From the NCBI RefSeq assembly GCF_044466355.1, contig NZ_JBITMQ010000014.1:124001-188000 (forward strand): a stretch of DNA of 64,000 bases. The letters run 5' to 3'. Of this stretch, positions 35,456-43,480 are shown piece by piece. Positions within the stretch are counted from its first letter, which is position 1; the number at the start of each line of letters is the position of its first letter. Below the pieces are notes generated by a model that searched no databases, was not told where the DNA came from, and saw nothing but the letters and a program-made list of their open reading frames with translations. A program made the translations under genes and the position numbers. This DNA comes from Actinophytocola sp044466355. GTDB lineage: Bacteria; Actinomycetota; Actinomycetes; Mycobacteriales; Pseudonocardiaceae.

Positions 35456-35898
35456 AACGGTTGCCGCTACTGCTGTTGCTGGCACTGACCGCCTGCGGCG
35501 TCCGCCCGAGCGTCCCGATCGAGGGCGGCCCGGCGCCGACGGAGGAGGTGACGGAACGGACGGTGCTGTACTTCCTGCACGGAACCACCCTGACCCGAGT
35601 TCTCCGCCCGCCGGTGCAGGTGAACCCGCTGGAGCTACTGGCGAAAGGCCCGACACCCGAGGAGCTGGCGGAGGGCCTGACCACCGAGGTCCCGTCGTCC
35701 GCGTCCCCGATCACCGTGGACGTCGGCGAGAACACCATCACGGTCCACGTCTCGTCCCCGATCAAGTACCTGTCCCCGCTGGCACAGTCCCAACTGGTGT
35801 GCACGGTGATCCCCCCGCACTGGCCCCCGACCACCCAGGTCATCCTGTCCGACCCCGACGAGACGCTGCTCCCGCGGACGTGCCCGTTCGACGCCTGA
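35452..35898 (+). CDS. Small lipoprotein of the second two-component operon
   Basis: 148 residues. ATG 35452 overlaps the kinase stop. The signal MKRLPLLLLLALTAC carries the lipobox LTAC at Cys 15. The mature part has TVLYFLHGTTLTRVLRP and ITVDVGENTITVHVSSPI, which look like a GerMN-type beta fold, followed by a Pro-rich tail with two Cys (QLVCTVIPPHW and RTCPFDA) that may pair. It may modulate the sensor kinase, as CseA does in Streptomyces; that is by analogy of layout only. Confidence 0.75.
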   Translation: MKRLPLLLLLALTACGVRPSVPIEGGPAPTEEVTERTVLYFLHGTTLTRVLRPPVQVNPLELLAKGPTPEELAEGLTTEVPSSASPITVDVGENTITVHVSSPIKYLSPLAQSQLVCTVIPPHWPPTTQVILSDPDETLLPRTCPFDA

Positions 35899-35906
35899 CG
35901 GGCGTC
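35890..35906. terminator. Short hairpin at the convergent lipoprotein/sbcC junction
   Basis: GACGCC and GGCGTC flank TGACG across the two stop codons; CTGACG-GG-CGTCAG is an overlapping alternative. No T run is visible, so this is a weak terminator candidate. Confidence 0.35.
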
Positions 35907-38900
35907 AGCCGATCAACTCGACCCGCGACCCGGTGCGCGACTTGTGCACCTTCAGCCGGGTGGGGATGCGGTGCCGCAACTCCTCCACATGCGACACCAA
36001 TCCGACGACCCGCCCACCGGCCCGCAACTCGTCGAGCGTGTCCATGACCTCGTCGAGGGTGTTGGCGTCCAGCAACCCGAACCCCTCGTCGACGAACAAG
36101 GTGTCCAGCAGGGCCCCACCGGTCTCGGCGGCGACGACGTCGGCCAACCCGAGCGCCAACGCGAGCGAGGCGAGGAACGTCTCCCCACCGGACAGGGTCT
36201 TCGCCGGCCGTGCGTGCCCGGAGTAGGCGTCGAGCACGTCGAGCCCGAGCCCACCCCGCACGCCCCGCGGCCCGGCGACATCGGTGTGCACGAACGAGAA
36301 CCGCCCGTCGCTCATCCGCTGCAACCGAACGGTCGCGGCGACGGCGACCTCCTCCAGCCGGGCCGCGAGCACGTACGCCCGGAGCGACATCTTCCGAGCG
36401 TTCTGCCCCCGCCCGTTGACGACGTCGGTCAGCTCGGACAACTCGGCGAACTCGGCAAGCGCGGGCCGCAACTCCGCCCAGGCGCTCCGCAACCGGGAAG
36501 CCAACTCACCGACGTCGGCGACCCGCTGCCGAGCCCCCCGAGATGCCGCCACCGCGGTCTCCATGTCCGCCCGCGCGACGGAGTAGGCGTCGGCCGCCCC
36601 GCCGACGTCAACCCGGAGGGCCGCGTCGACACCCGCGAGGTCCGGCTCGTCCAGCACGCGCCGAACCCCGGCCTCACGAGCGGCGGCGTCCGCGAGCCGC
36701 CGCTCGAGCCCGTCGGCGTCCGCCCGCCCAGCGGCAAGCGCCGAGGAGACGTCGGCAAACCCGGCAGCGGCAAGCACCTCACGAACCGCGGTCCGCTGCT
36801 CGCTGACCCGGACCCGGGCCGCGGCCAGCTCCCCGTGCGCCGAGGCAAGCTCCTCCAACCGCGCGGCCACACCGAGCAGGTGCAGCCGCCGAGCCCCCAC
36901 GTCCCGGAACCCACCACGAGCGGAGGTCAACCGCTCGGCCCGCTCATCCATGCGCTCCACCAACGCGTCCCGCTCGCGCGAGTACCCGGTCACCTCCTTC
37001 TCGGCGTTCCGCAACCGGCCGAGCACCTCGTCAGCCTCCACCTCGAGCCGACCCACGCGGTCCCGAAGCCCACGATGCTCACCGGCGACCCGAACGGCGT
37101 GCTCGTGCGCCTCGACGGCAGCGCGAAGCGCCTCGCCAAGCGCATCGGCGTCCCGCCCCCGAAGCCGATCGAGCAGGGTGGCAAGCCCCTGCTCGGCAGC
37201 AGCCAGCCGCCGCCCGGCGTCCTGGCGACCGGCATCGGCCTCCTGCTCGACCCGAACAGCCTCCCGCTCATCAGCGGCGGTCACGGAACTGGCCACCCCG
37301 ACAGCCGGCACCGGATGCTCGACGGAACCACAAACGGGGCAGTGCTCACCATCGGCGAGTTCACCGGCCAACTCGGCAGCCATCCCCGCCAACCGCCGCT
37401 CCCGGATGTCCAATGTGGACTCCCGGGCGGCGAGATGAGCCTCGACCGCGGCCTGGGCGGCCGCCGCACGCTCGGCAACGACCCGCCGAGCCACCGGCAC
37501 CTGCTCCGCGTCCCGCACGAGCGCGGTCAACTCTTCCCGCGCGGCGACGAGCGCGGGCAGTTCCGCCACGGCACGCGCCGCCTCGGCGAGCGCCTCGCGA
37601 GCATCGGCAAGCTCCGCGGGAAGAACGGAAACCCGCCTGTCACAAGAGGCGACAACCTCAGCAGCCTGGTCCTCCAACCACCGCAACTCCTCGACGCGCT
37701 TCTGGTCCGCTCCTTGTTGCCGCGCCTCGTCGACAAGCCCAGCCAGCGCCCCGGCAACCTCCCGCAACGCCCCGGCCCACCACCGCGTCCCGTCCGCCAC
37801 GGAACCACCGGCACTCGCGACGTCACCAGCATCGGGCACATCGCCGTCACCCCGCGCGCCAACAGAGCCCGCGAAGCCTGGCAAGCCGTCGGTACCAGCG
37901 GAGCCGCCGTTGTCGACCGAGCCACGGTTGTCCGTTGAGCCACCGCGCGCCGAAGCATCGGCGCCTCCAGAGGCATAGGTGCCGGGAGAGGCGTCAGCCC
38001 CGTCGGCTGAATCACCAGCGCCAGCGGAACCGGCCGCACCGATCCAACCGCCGATGGCCGCCCTGCGGTCCATGCCTGCTGCGAAGCCCATGCTCGCCGA
38101 ACCGGCGCTGCTCGCCGAACCGGCGCTGACCGTGCGGCCGTCGTCGGTTGAGCTGCCGAATCCCGGAGGGCCGAGCGTGGCGGGCCCGGCCGCCTCGTCT
38201 CCGGTGCTGTAGTCGGGGACGAGGCTCCGCAACTCCTCGGCAGTGGGCACCTCAGCGGCCAGCGCGGTGACCTTCTCCTCGCCCGCGCGGGCGCGTGCCT
38301 CCATCCGGGCCAGCTCGCGGTGAGCCGTCACCACCGGTGCCGCCTGGCGGGCAGCCGCCAACTCCGCGGCCCACGACGCCCGCGTCTCGGCCTCCGCCGC
38401 CAGCACGGCAAGCTCCGCCTCCGCGGTGGCCTTGCGCCGTACTCGCTCGGCCAGCTCCCGCCGGGCCAGCAGCTCCGCCTCGGCCTGATCGCGTGCGACC
38501 GCCGCGGCCAGCTCACGCGAAACGGCTTCCTCCGCGTCCGTCTCCGCCGCCGCGACCAGCGACGAAAGCCACGCCTCGTCCACCGTGTCATCGGTCGGCG
38601 GCTCGATACCGACCACCTGAGCCAGCCGTGCGACCAACTGCACGCACTGCAGCCGTCCCGCGTCCAGCGCGCGGTGACGGTCCGCGCGTCGATCCCGGAA
38701 CCACTGCTCGACCAACGCGAAATGCTGTGTGCCGAACAGCTTCTCCAGCAGCTTCTCCCGCTCGGCCGTGTCCGCGCACAGGAAACGCGCGAACTCGCCC
38801 TGCGGCAGCAGAACCACCTGGAAGAACTGGTCCTTGCTCATCCCGAGCAGCCGCTCGATCGTCCGGCCGACCTCGTCGATACGGGTGAGCCCGTCCGGCG

Positions 38901-39282
38901 CGTGCCCGTTCGGCGCGGCACCGATCCACGTCAGCGACGCCTTCGCATGTTGTTTTGTGGTGCCATCACCTCGTTTCTTGGCACGCAGGTACTCAGGACT
39001 CCGGACCAGCCGCAGCCGGTGCCCGCCCAGGCTCAGCTCGAGCCGCACTTCGGTGACCACGTCCGGTTCCGCGTAGTCACACCGCAACCGCTTCGCCTGG
39101 TCGCGTACTCCGGGCACGGCGCCGAACAGGGCGAACGCCACCGCGTCCAGCAACGTCGTCTTGCCCGCGCCCGTGTCGCCGTGCAGCAGGAACAGCCCGT
39201 CCGAGCCGAGCCGGTCGAAGTCCACCACCTCACTACCGGCATACGGCCCGAACGCGGTCAGCTCCAGCCGGTGCAGCCTCAC
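35905..39282 (-). CDS. sbcC: Exonuclease subunit SbcC (Rad50-like ATPase) with an unusual low-complexity insert
   Basis: 1125 residues from GTG 39282 (GGAG five bases upstream). The N-terminal ATPase lobe has Walker A GDTGAGKTT at 35-43; the C-terminal lobe has TLSGGETFLASLALALGLAD and Walker B DTLFVDEGFGLLD. Between them lie long coiled coils and the zinc hook CPVC at 648-651. With SbcD it forms the Mre11/Rad50-like nuclease that opens hairpins and blocked DNA ends. Residues about 356-497 are a Gly/Ala/Ser/Asp-rich low-complexity stretch placed in the descending coiled coil, which is not usual for SbcC. It is downstream of sbcD in a damage-promoter unit. Confidence 0.93.
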   Translation of the reverse strand: MRLHRLELTAFGPYAGSEVVDFDRLGSDGLFLLHGDTGAGKTTLLDAVAFALFGAVPGVRDQAKRLRCDYAEPDVVTEVRLELSLGGHRLRLVRSPEYLRAKKRGDGTTKQHAKASLTWIGAAPNGHAPDGLTRIDEVGRTIERLLGMSKDQFFQVVLLPQGEFARFLCADTAEREKLLEKLFGTQHFALVEQWFRDRRADRHRALDAGRLQCVQLVARLAQVVGIEPPTDDTVDEAWLSSLVAAAETDAEEAVSRELAAAVARDQAEAELLARRELAERVRRKATAEAELAVLAAEAETRASWAAELAAARQAAPVVTAHRELARMEARARAGEEKVTALAAEVPTAEELRSLVPDYSTGDEAAGPATLGPPGFGSSTDDGRTVSAGSASSAGSASMGFAAGMDRRAAIGGWIGAAGSAGAGDSADGADASPGTYASGGADASARGGSTDNRGSVDNGGSAGTDGLPGFAGSVGARGDGDVPDAGDVASAGGSVADGTRWWAGALREVAGALAGLVDEARQQGADQKRVEELRWLEDQAAEVVASCDRRVSVLPAELADAREALAEAARAVAELPALVAAREELTALVRDAEQVPVARRVVAERAAAAQAAVEAHLAARESTLDIRERRLAGMAAELAGELADGEHCPVCGSVEHPVPAVGVASSVTAADEREAVRVEQEADAGRQDAGRRLAAAEQGLATLLDRLRGRDADALGEALRAAVEAHEHAVRVAGEHRGLRDRVGRLEVEADEVLGRLRNAEKEVTGYSRERDALVERMDERAERLTSARGGFRDVGARRLHLLGVAARLEELASAHGELAAARVRVSEQRTAVREVLAAAGFADVSSALAAGRADADGLERRLADAAAREAGVRRVLDEPDLAGVDAALRVDVGGAADAYSVARADMETAVAASRGARQRVADVGELASRLRSAWAELRPALAEFAELSELTDVVNGRGQNARKMSLRAYVLAARLEEVAVAATVRLQRMSDGRFSFVHTDVAGPRGVRGGLGLDVLDAYSGHARPAKTLSGGETFLASLALALGLADVVAAETGGALLDTLFVDEGFGLLDANTLDEVMDTLDELRAGGRVVGLVSHVEELRHRIPTRLKVHKSRTGSRVELIG

Positions 39283-39386
39283 CGGTCTCCGCTCACGTCA
39301 GCGGTGAGCGGGTGCCTGCCGGGGGACGGCGCCGCGCATGCTCGGCGCCGGCCGCCGGCGGCCCGCGGTAAACAGGGTTCGGTCAT
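39279..39386 (-). CDS. Possible 35-codon linking ORF between sbcD and sbcC
   Basis: ATG 39386 overlaps the sbcD stop (GCATGA) and the TGA at 39281-39279 overlaps the sbcC GTG. The peptide would read MTEPCLPRAAGGRRRACAAP and continue for 15 more residues. It has no recognisable family. The sixth codon is TTA, the rare leucine codon of high-GC actinomycetes. It may serve only to couple translation across the 100-bp gap, or it may be chance. Confidence 0.3.
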   Translation of the reverse strand: MTEPCLPRAAGGRRRACAAPSPGRHPLTADVSGDR

Positions 39387-40567
39387 GCGGCCTCCCTGCT
39401 CCCGCGCTGCCGCGCGAGTTCCGCGCGCTCGTCGTTCGCCACCGCCGCGAAAGCCTCACGCAGGAGCGCGCGCTCGCTCTCGGTGGGCTCCGCACCCCGG
39501 CAGTCGGTGACGAAGTCGCACGCCACGTCGTGGTCCGACCGGTCCCGCACGGTCGTGGCGTAGCGCAGTGGGGTGGCAAGCGACCCGCTGACCGGTCGCC
39601 AGTCCACGTGCACGGCATGGGGAAACCGCTTCTGCAGGCGGCGCAACGCGTCCGTCGGCCGCACTCTGTCGGTCAGCTCCACCGACAGGTAGCAGTCGAC
39701 GAGCCGCTCGTGTTCGTCAGCGGTGAGCAACTCGTCGAGGTTTCCCGTGACCGTGGCGAGGGCACGCGGGACCGGCAGGTCCCGCCGCTCGACCCCGGCG
39801 AGCCCGCCCGCGTCCAGGTCCACCAACCACACGGCTTTGCGGTGCCGTGCTTCGGAGAACGAGTACGCCAGCGGACTGCCGGAGTAACGCAGGTGCTCGG
39901 CCAGCCGTTGGGGCCCGTGGAGGTGGCCGAGCGCCACGTAGTCGACGCCGTCGAATACCGCGCCCGGTACCTGTTCGACGCCGCCGACGGAGATCGTCCG
40001 TTCCGACGCGCTCGGGGCGCCGCCGGTGACGAACGCGTGGGCGAGCACGATGGACCGCACGCCGGCGCCGCGTGAGACGAGGTCGGCGCGCACCCGCCGC
40101 ATCGCCTCCGTCAGCACACCGGCATGCCCAGCCGCATCGATGCCCAGCGAGTGCCGCGCAGGCTCCGGCTCCAGGTAGGGGATCCCGTACAAGGCAACGG
40201 GTCCATGCCTGTCCTCCAGCACCACTGGACGGTCGAGTTCAGCCACCCGGGTACGCAGGTGTAGCCCGCCTGCCGCGGCGAACTCCGCGAACGCACCGAG
40301 CCGTGGTGCCGAATCATGGTTCCCCGGCGTGATCACCAGCCGCGCGCCGGCCTGTCGGATCCGGTCGAGCACCCGGGTGCAGACCGAGACCGCCTCACCG
40401 GACGGCACCGCGCGGTCGTAGAGATCGCCGGACACCACGACGACATCGACCCGCTCGTCGACGACCAGGTCCGCGAGCCCACTCAGTACGGACTCCTGGT
40501 CGGCGAGCAGATCCCGGCCGTGGAACATCCGTCCCACGTGCCAGTCGGAGGTGTGCAGCACTCGCAT
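39383..40567 (-). CDS. sbcD: Exonuclease subunit SbcD (Mre11-like)
   Basis: 394 residues from ATG 40567. The metallophosphatase motifs are in order: LHTSDWHVGRMFHG, VVVSGDLYDRAVPS, ITPGNHDSAPR, VLAHAFVTGG and ALGHLHGPQRL. It is the Mn-dependent nuclease subunit working with SbcC. A motif matching the mycobacterial DNA-damage promoter ends seven bases before the ATG, so the transcript would be nearly leaderless. Confidence 0.96.
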   Translation of the reverse strand: MRVLHTSDWHVGRMFHGRDLLADQESVLSGLADLVVDERVDVVVVSGDLYDRAVPSGEAVSVCTRVLDRIRQAGARLVITPGNHDSAPRLGAFAEFAAAGGLHLRTRVAELDRPVVLEDRHGPVALYGIPYLEPEPARHSLGIDAAGHAGVLTEAMRRVRADLVSRGAGVRSIVLAHAFVTGGAPSASERTISVGGVEQVPGAVFDGVDYVALGHLHGPQRLAEHLRYSGSPLAYSFSEARHRKAVWLVDLDAGGLAGVERRDLPVPRALATVTGNLDELLTADEHERLVDCYLSVELTDRVRPTDALRRLQKRFPHAVHVDWRPVSGSLATPLRYATTVRDRSDHDVACDFVTDCRGAEPTESERALLREAFAAVANDERAELARQRGSREAA

Positions 40568-40574
40568 GGGGGCA

Positions 40575-40597
40575 AAGTTAGGCGGAGGCACCGACAA
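40575..40597 (-). promoter_or_regulatory. RecA-NDp/PafBC-type DNA-damage promoter of sbcDC
   Basis: On the minus strand TTGTCGGTG, eight bases (CCTCCGCC), TAACTT. This is a full match to the tTGTCRgtg-N8-TAnnnT motif described in mycobacteria for RecA-independent damage induction. The -10 is seven bases from the sbcD ATG. Confidence 0.75.
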
Positions 40598-40613
40598 AAA
40601 GCGGGAGGCGCGC

Positions 40614-40627
40614 CACTCGAACGAGTG
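40614..40627. promoter_or_regulatory. Perfect 14-bp palindrome upstream of sbcDC
   Basis: CACTCGAACGAGTG lies 16 bases upstream of the damage motif. It does not match the actinobacterial LexA box (GAACnnnnGTTC). It may bind another regulator, or end the convergently read methyltransferase transcript. Confidence 0.4.
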
Positions 40628-40645
40628 AAGCCCCCAGGAAAATCG

Positions 40646-41293
40646 TCAGAAAATTCGTTCGTAGGCCAGGCGGAACCAGCGATGCCGGCCCGGTTCGGGG
40701 AAGTCCTCGGCGAACTCCGCCTCCCGCAGGCCCTCCTGTTCGAACACCGCCAGATCCTTCCGGCTGACCGGCCACGGCCGCGAGGCGACGGACTCGTCGT
40801 CCGCTCTGCCGAGGCAGCGGACGAACAGCGCGCCGCCCGGTGCGACCGTGTCCGCGATCGCCCGCACGGTCCGGTCGCGGAGGTCCGGTGAGATCGACTG
40901 GATCGTGTTGATCTCGACGACGATGTCGTACCGGTGTGCCCATTCTTCGGGCAGTTCCAGCAGATCAGCGACCTGGTAGTGCACCGAGGACGCCGGGAAG
41001 CGGCGTCGGCACCAGCCGATCGCCGTCTCGGACAGGTCGAACGCAGTGACCTCACAGCCGCGCCCGCTCAGCTCCTCCGCGTCGTCGCCGAGCCCGCACG
41101 CGACCACCAGCGCGCGGCTGCCAGGCGCGATCGTGCGGCGGTCCAGCCACTCCACGAGCATCGGGTGCGGGCCGAGCCGTGCCCACGGGACCTGATCCAG
41201 ATCGCCGCCCACCGAGGCGTACAGATCCTCGAACGAGTCACTGTTCCAGTCCGCCACGACACCCTCCCCAAAATTGTCGGTGGTCTGGTTCAT
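40646..41293 (-). CDS. Class I SAM-dependent methyltransferase
   Basis: 215 residues from ATG 41293 (MNQTTDNFGEGVVADWNSDS); GTG start near VVADWNSD is possible. Motif I is RALVVACGLGDDAEEL, motif II VTAFDLSETAIGW, then SVHYQVADLLELPEEWAHRYDIVV and a post-motif VAPGGALFVRCLG. It fits the thiopurine/tellurite-type small-molecule methyltransferases; the substrate is unknown. Transcribed toward sbcD, same strand, 78 bp apart. It is divergent from rmuC, with which it shares an overlapping promoter region. Confidence 0.85.
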   Translation of the reverse strand: MNQTTDNFGEGVVADWNSDSFEDLYASVGGDLDQVPWARLGPHPMLVEWLDRRTIAPGSRALVVACGLGDDAEELSGRGCEVTAFDLSETAIGWCRRRFPASSVHYQVADLLELPEEWAHRYDIVVEINTIQSISPDLRDRTVRAIADTVAPGGALFVRCLGRADDESVASRPWPVSRKDLAVFEQEGLREAEFAEDFPEPGRHRWFRLAYERIF

Positions 41294-41296
41294 GAT
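41274..41296 (+). promoter_or_regulatory. RecA-NDp/PafBC-like promoter upstream of rmuC
   Basis: TTGTCGGTG at 41274-41282, eight bases, CATGAT at 41291-41296. Only the first -10 base differs from TAnnnT. It lies 38 bases before the rmuC GTG and overlaps the 5' end of the divergent methyltransferase gene. Confidence 0.6.
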
Positions 41297-41333
41297 GCAT
41301 TCCACCGGACCGAGCCCAGGAAAGGGGACGTCA

Positions 41334-42326
41334 GTGGAAGCGGTGTTCGGCACCGTCGCATTCGTGTTGTTGCTCCTCCTCGTCGGCGGGGCGGCGCTGT
41401 TCCGGCGGCTGTACAACGACAGCCAGCGCAGGCTGGACGACGCCGTGCTGGCCGTGCGCGAGGAGCGCGACCGGTCCGACGCGCACGCCGCTGCCTTACG
41501 TCGCTACGAGGTGATGTTCGCGTCGATCAGCGGCCGCGGTGAACTCGGCGAACAGGTGCTCGTGGAGACCGCGCGATCGCTCGGTCTGCGTGAGGGGCTG
41601 CACTTCACGTTGCAGACCGATGTGGCCGGCGGTGGGTCCGTTCGGCCGGACATGCTGCTGTCGGTCGGCGACGGCAGGCTCGTGCCGGTCGACGCCAAGA
41701 TGACGATCGCCTGCTGGCTGGAGGCGGTCGAGACGGACGATCCGGAGGAGCGCGCGGACGCGTTGCGGGTGCACGTGCGCAACATCCGGTCCAGGGCGAC
41801 CGAACTGGCGGGCAAGGGCTATCAGCGGTGGGCGGACGCGATCTACGGCACGATCATGTTCGTTCCGTCGGACGCGGCGGTGGTCGCGGCGCTGGACACC
41901 GATCCCGACCTGTTGCGGTGGCTGCTGGACCGGCGGGTGTTCGTGTGCGGGCCGACCGGGTTCGCGGTGATCGCGTCCGCTGCGATGCTCGCCGCGAGCG
42001 AACGGGTGCTGGCCGCCGACATCGACGCGCTGCGCGGGCAGGCGCTCGCCGCGCACCGGGCGGCGGAGAGCGCGGTGGACGCGGTGAACGTGTCGAGCAC
42101 GCACCTGCAACGGTTCGTGCAGGCACGGCGACGTGAGCTGGACGCGCTGAACCAGTTCGCGGCCGCGGTCGCGCCGCTGACCGAGGCCGCGGCCAGCCCG
42201 GCGCCGCTGCCCGCGGTGCGGCGGTCCGACGAAGTGGTCACGAACCCGTCGCCTACCGCCCGTGACGCAGCACCCGGTGAGCGGTACGACGAATTGTCCG
42301 ATGTGGAGGTGCCGTTGGACCGTTGA
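41334..42326 (+). CDS. rmuC: DNA recombination protein RmuC
   Basis: 330 residues from GTG 41334, behind AGGAAAGGGGA. An N-terminal membrane helix (AVFGTVAFVLLLLLVGGAAL) leads to a coiled coil and then the RmuC domain: SGRGELGEQVLVETARSLGL, RPDMLLSVGDGRLVPVDAKM and YGTIMFVPSDAAVVAALDTD. RmuC limits inversions at short inverted repeats and is thought to be a nuclease-like protein. The C-terminal 60 residues are Ala/Pro-rich. Codon 55 is TTA. A damage-type promoter motif lies upstream. Confidence 0.92.
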   Translation: MEAVFGTVAFVLLLLLVGGAALFRRLYNDSQRRLDDAVLAVREERDRSDAHAAALRRYEVMFASISGRGELGEQVLVETARSLGLREGLHFTLQTDVAGGGSVRPDMLLSVGDGRLVPVDAKMTIACWLEAVETDDPEERADALRVHVRNIRSRATELAGKGYQRWADAIYGTIMFVPSDAAVVAALDTDPDLLRWLLDRRVFVCGPTGFAVIASAAMLAASERVLAADIDALRGQALAAHRAAESAVDAVNVSSTHLQRFVQARRRELDALNQFAAAVAPLTEAAASPAPLPAVRRSDEVVTNPSPTARDAAPGERYDELSDVEVPLDR

Positions 42327-42474
42327 CCACCCACAACTCAATAAGGCGCTGCTCGCGGGCAGCGGCAGCGGACAGTGATCGACTGTGTCCCGGTTCACAT
42401 CATGGTGTGGCTTCAGGAGTGCGGTTTTCAGAACGTCGGCCGGACTTGTTGCAGGTTCCACTAACGTGTGCGCC

Positions 42475-43440
42475 GTGACCGCGACCCGCGATCGCAGGAG
42501 CGATCCTGACGTAGACGCCGAACCGGCGTGGGACGACCGTCCCATCATCGGGCAATTCCGTGGGCTGCCGTGGTGGGCTGCTGTCCTGCTGGCGTTCGGA
42601 CTGACGGCGATCGCCGCGTTCGTCGACATGCAGCTGCAGGAGTCACTGGGACGCATCTACCAGGGTGCTTTCGTGGTGAGCTGCGTCGGTGCGATCTGCT
42701 TCGTGCGCAGGAGGAGCCTGTTCGGCCCCATGGTGCAGCCGCCGCTGGTGTTCGCGATCACGGCGGTGGGTGCGGTCGCGCTGGTGAGCGAGAAGGCGTC
42801 CGGCGGCGGGCTGATGAAGCTGCTCGTGTCGGTGGCGTTGCCGCTGACGAGCAACTTCCCGACGATGGGCATCACGACCGGTGTGGTCGTCCTCATCGGG
42901 TTGTTCCGCTGGTGGCGTGAGCGCGATCCGGAGCCGCGGGTGCGGTCGAACAAGCCGTCGAAGCAGCGTGAAGCCGACATCGGTCTCGACGACGAGCCGG
43001 GCCAGGCCACCGGAGGGCGTGGCCGGGAACGGGCAGGCGGCGAGCGGCCCGCGGCGCCACCACGTCGCGGCCGGCCGGAGATGGAAGAGCTGCCACCGCC
43101 CGACGACCGTGGTGCCCGCCGCGCGCCGGGCCGTGGACCGCGTCCCTCGCGGGAGCCCGCGGCAGGCCGGGACGGCGGGCGTGACGCCGGCCGTGACGCG
43201 CGTCGCCGCGACCCTGCCGCCGGGCGGCCGGAGCGCGGCCGGGGTGAGCCACCCGAGATGCCTGGGCGGGCGCGTGGCCGAGGCGCCGACCCGACCCCGC
43301 GCCGTCGTGAGCCGGGTGCCGAGGGCGGCCGGTCACGCGACGAGCGTGGTCGCCGGGACGCGGGCAGGGACAACGGTCGTGAGGGTCGCGGCGGGACGCC
43401 GCGTCAGCCGCGTCGTCGCCCGCCGGAGAGCACCCGCTGA
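42475..43440 (+). CDS. DUF6542 membrane protein with a long Arg-rich tail
   Basis: 321 residues from GTG 42475. Four membrane helices occupy residues about 25-140 (LPWWAAVLLAFGLTAIAAFV, IYQGAFVVSCVGAICFV, VFAITAVGAVALVSE, GITTGVVVLIGLFRW). The remaining 170 residues are a disordered, highly charged tail dominated by Arg, Gly, Asp and Pro (GRDGGRDAGRDARRRDP). The same neighbour sits beside ispH and xseAB in mycobacteria. Its function is unknown. Confidence 0.85.
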   Translation: MTATRDRRSDPDVDAEPAWDDRPIIGQFRGLPWWAAVLLAFGLTAIAAFVDMQLQESLGRIYQGAFVVSCVGAICFVRRRSLFGPMVQPPLVFAITAVGAVALVSEKASGGGLMKLLVSVALPLTSNFPTMGITTGVVVLIGLFRWWRERDPEPRVRSNKPSKQREADIGLDDEPGQATGGRGRERAGGERPAAPPRRGRPEMEELPPPDDRGARRAPGRGPRPSREPAAGRDGGRDAGRDARRRDPAAGRPERGRGEPPEMPGRARGRGADPTPRRREPGAEGGRSRDERGRRDAGRDNGREGRGGTPRQPRRRPPESTR

Positions 43441-43466
43441 CACGGCACCAGGTGTGTGGTGCCGTG
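43441..43466. terminator. Bidirectional terminator between DUF6542 and ispH
   Basis: CACGGCACCA and TGGTGCCGTG form a perfect 10-bp stem around GGTGTG, directly after the DUF6542 stop and 15 bases before the ispH stop. Confidence 0.8.
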
Positions 43467-43480
43467 GCGGTGGTGGCTGC

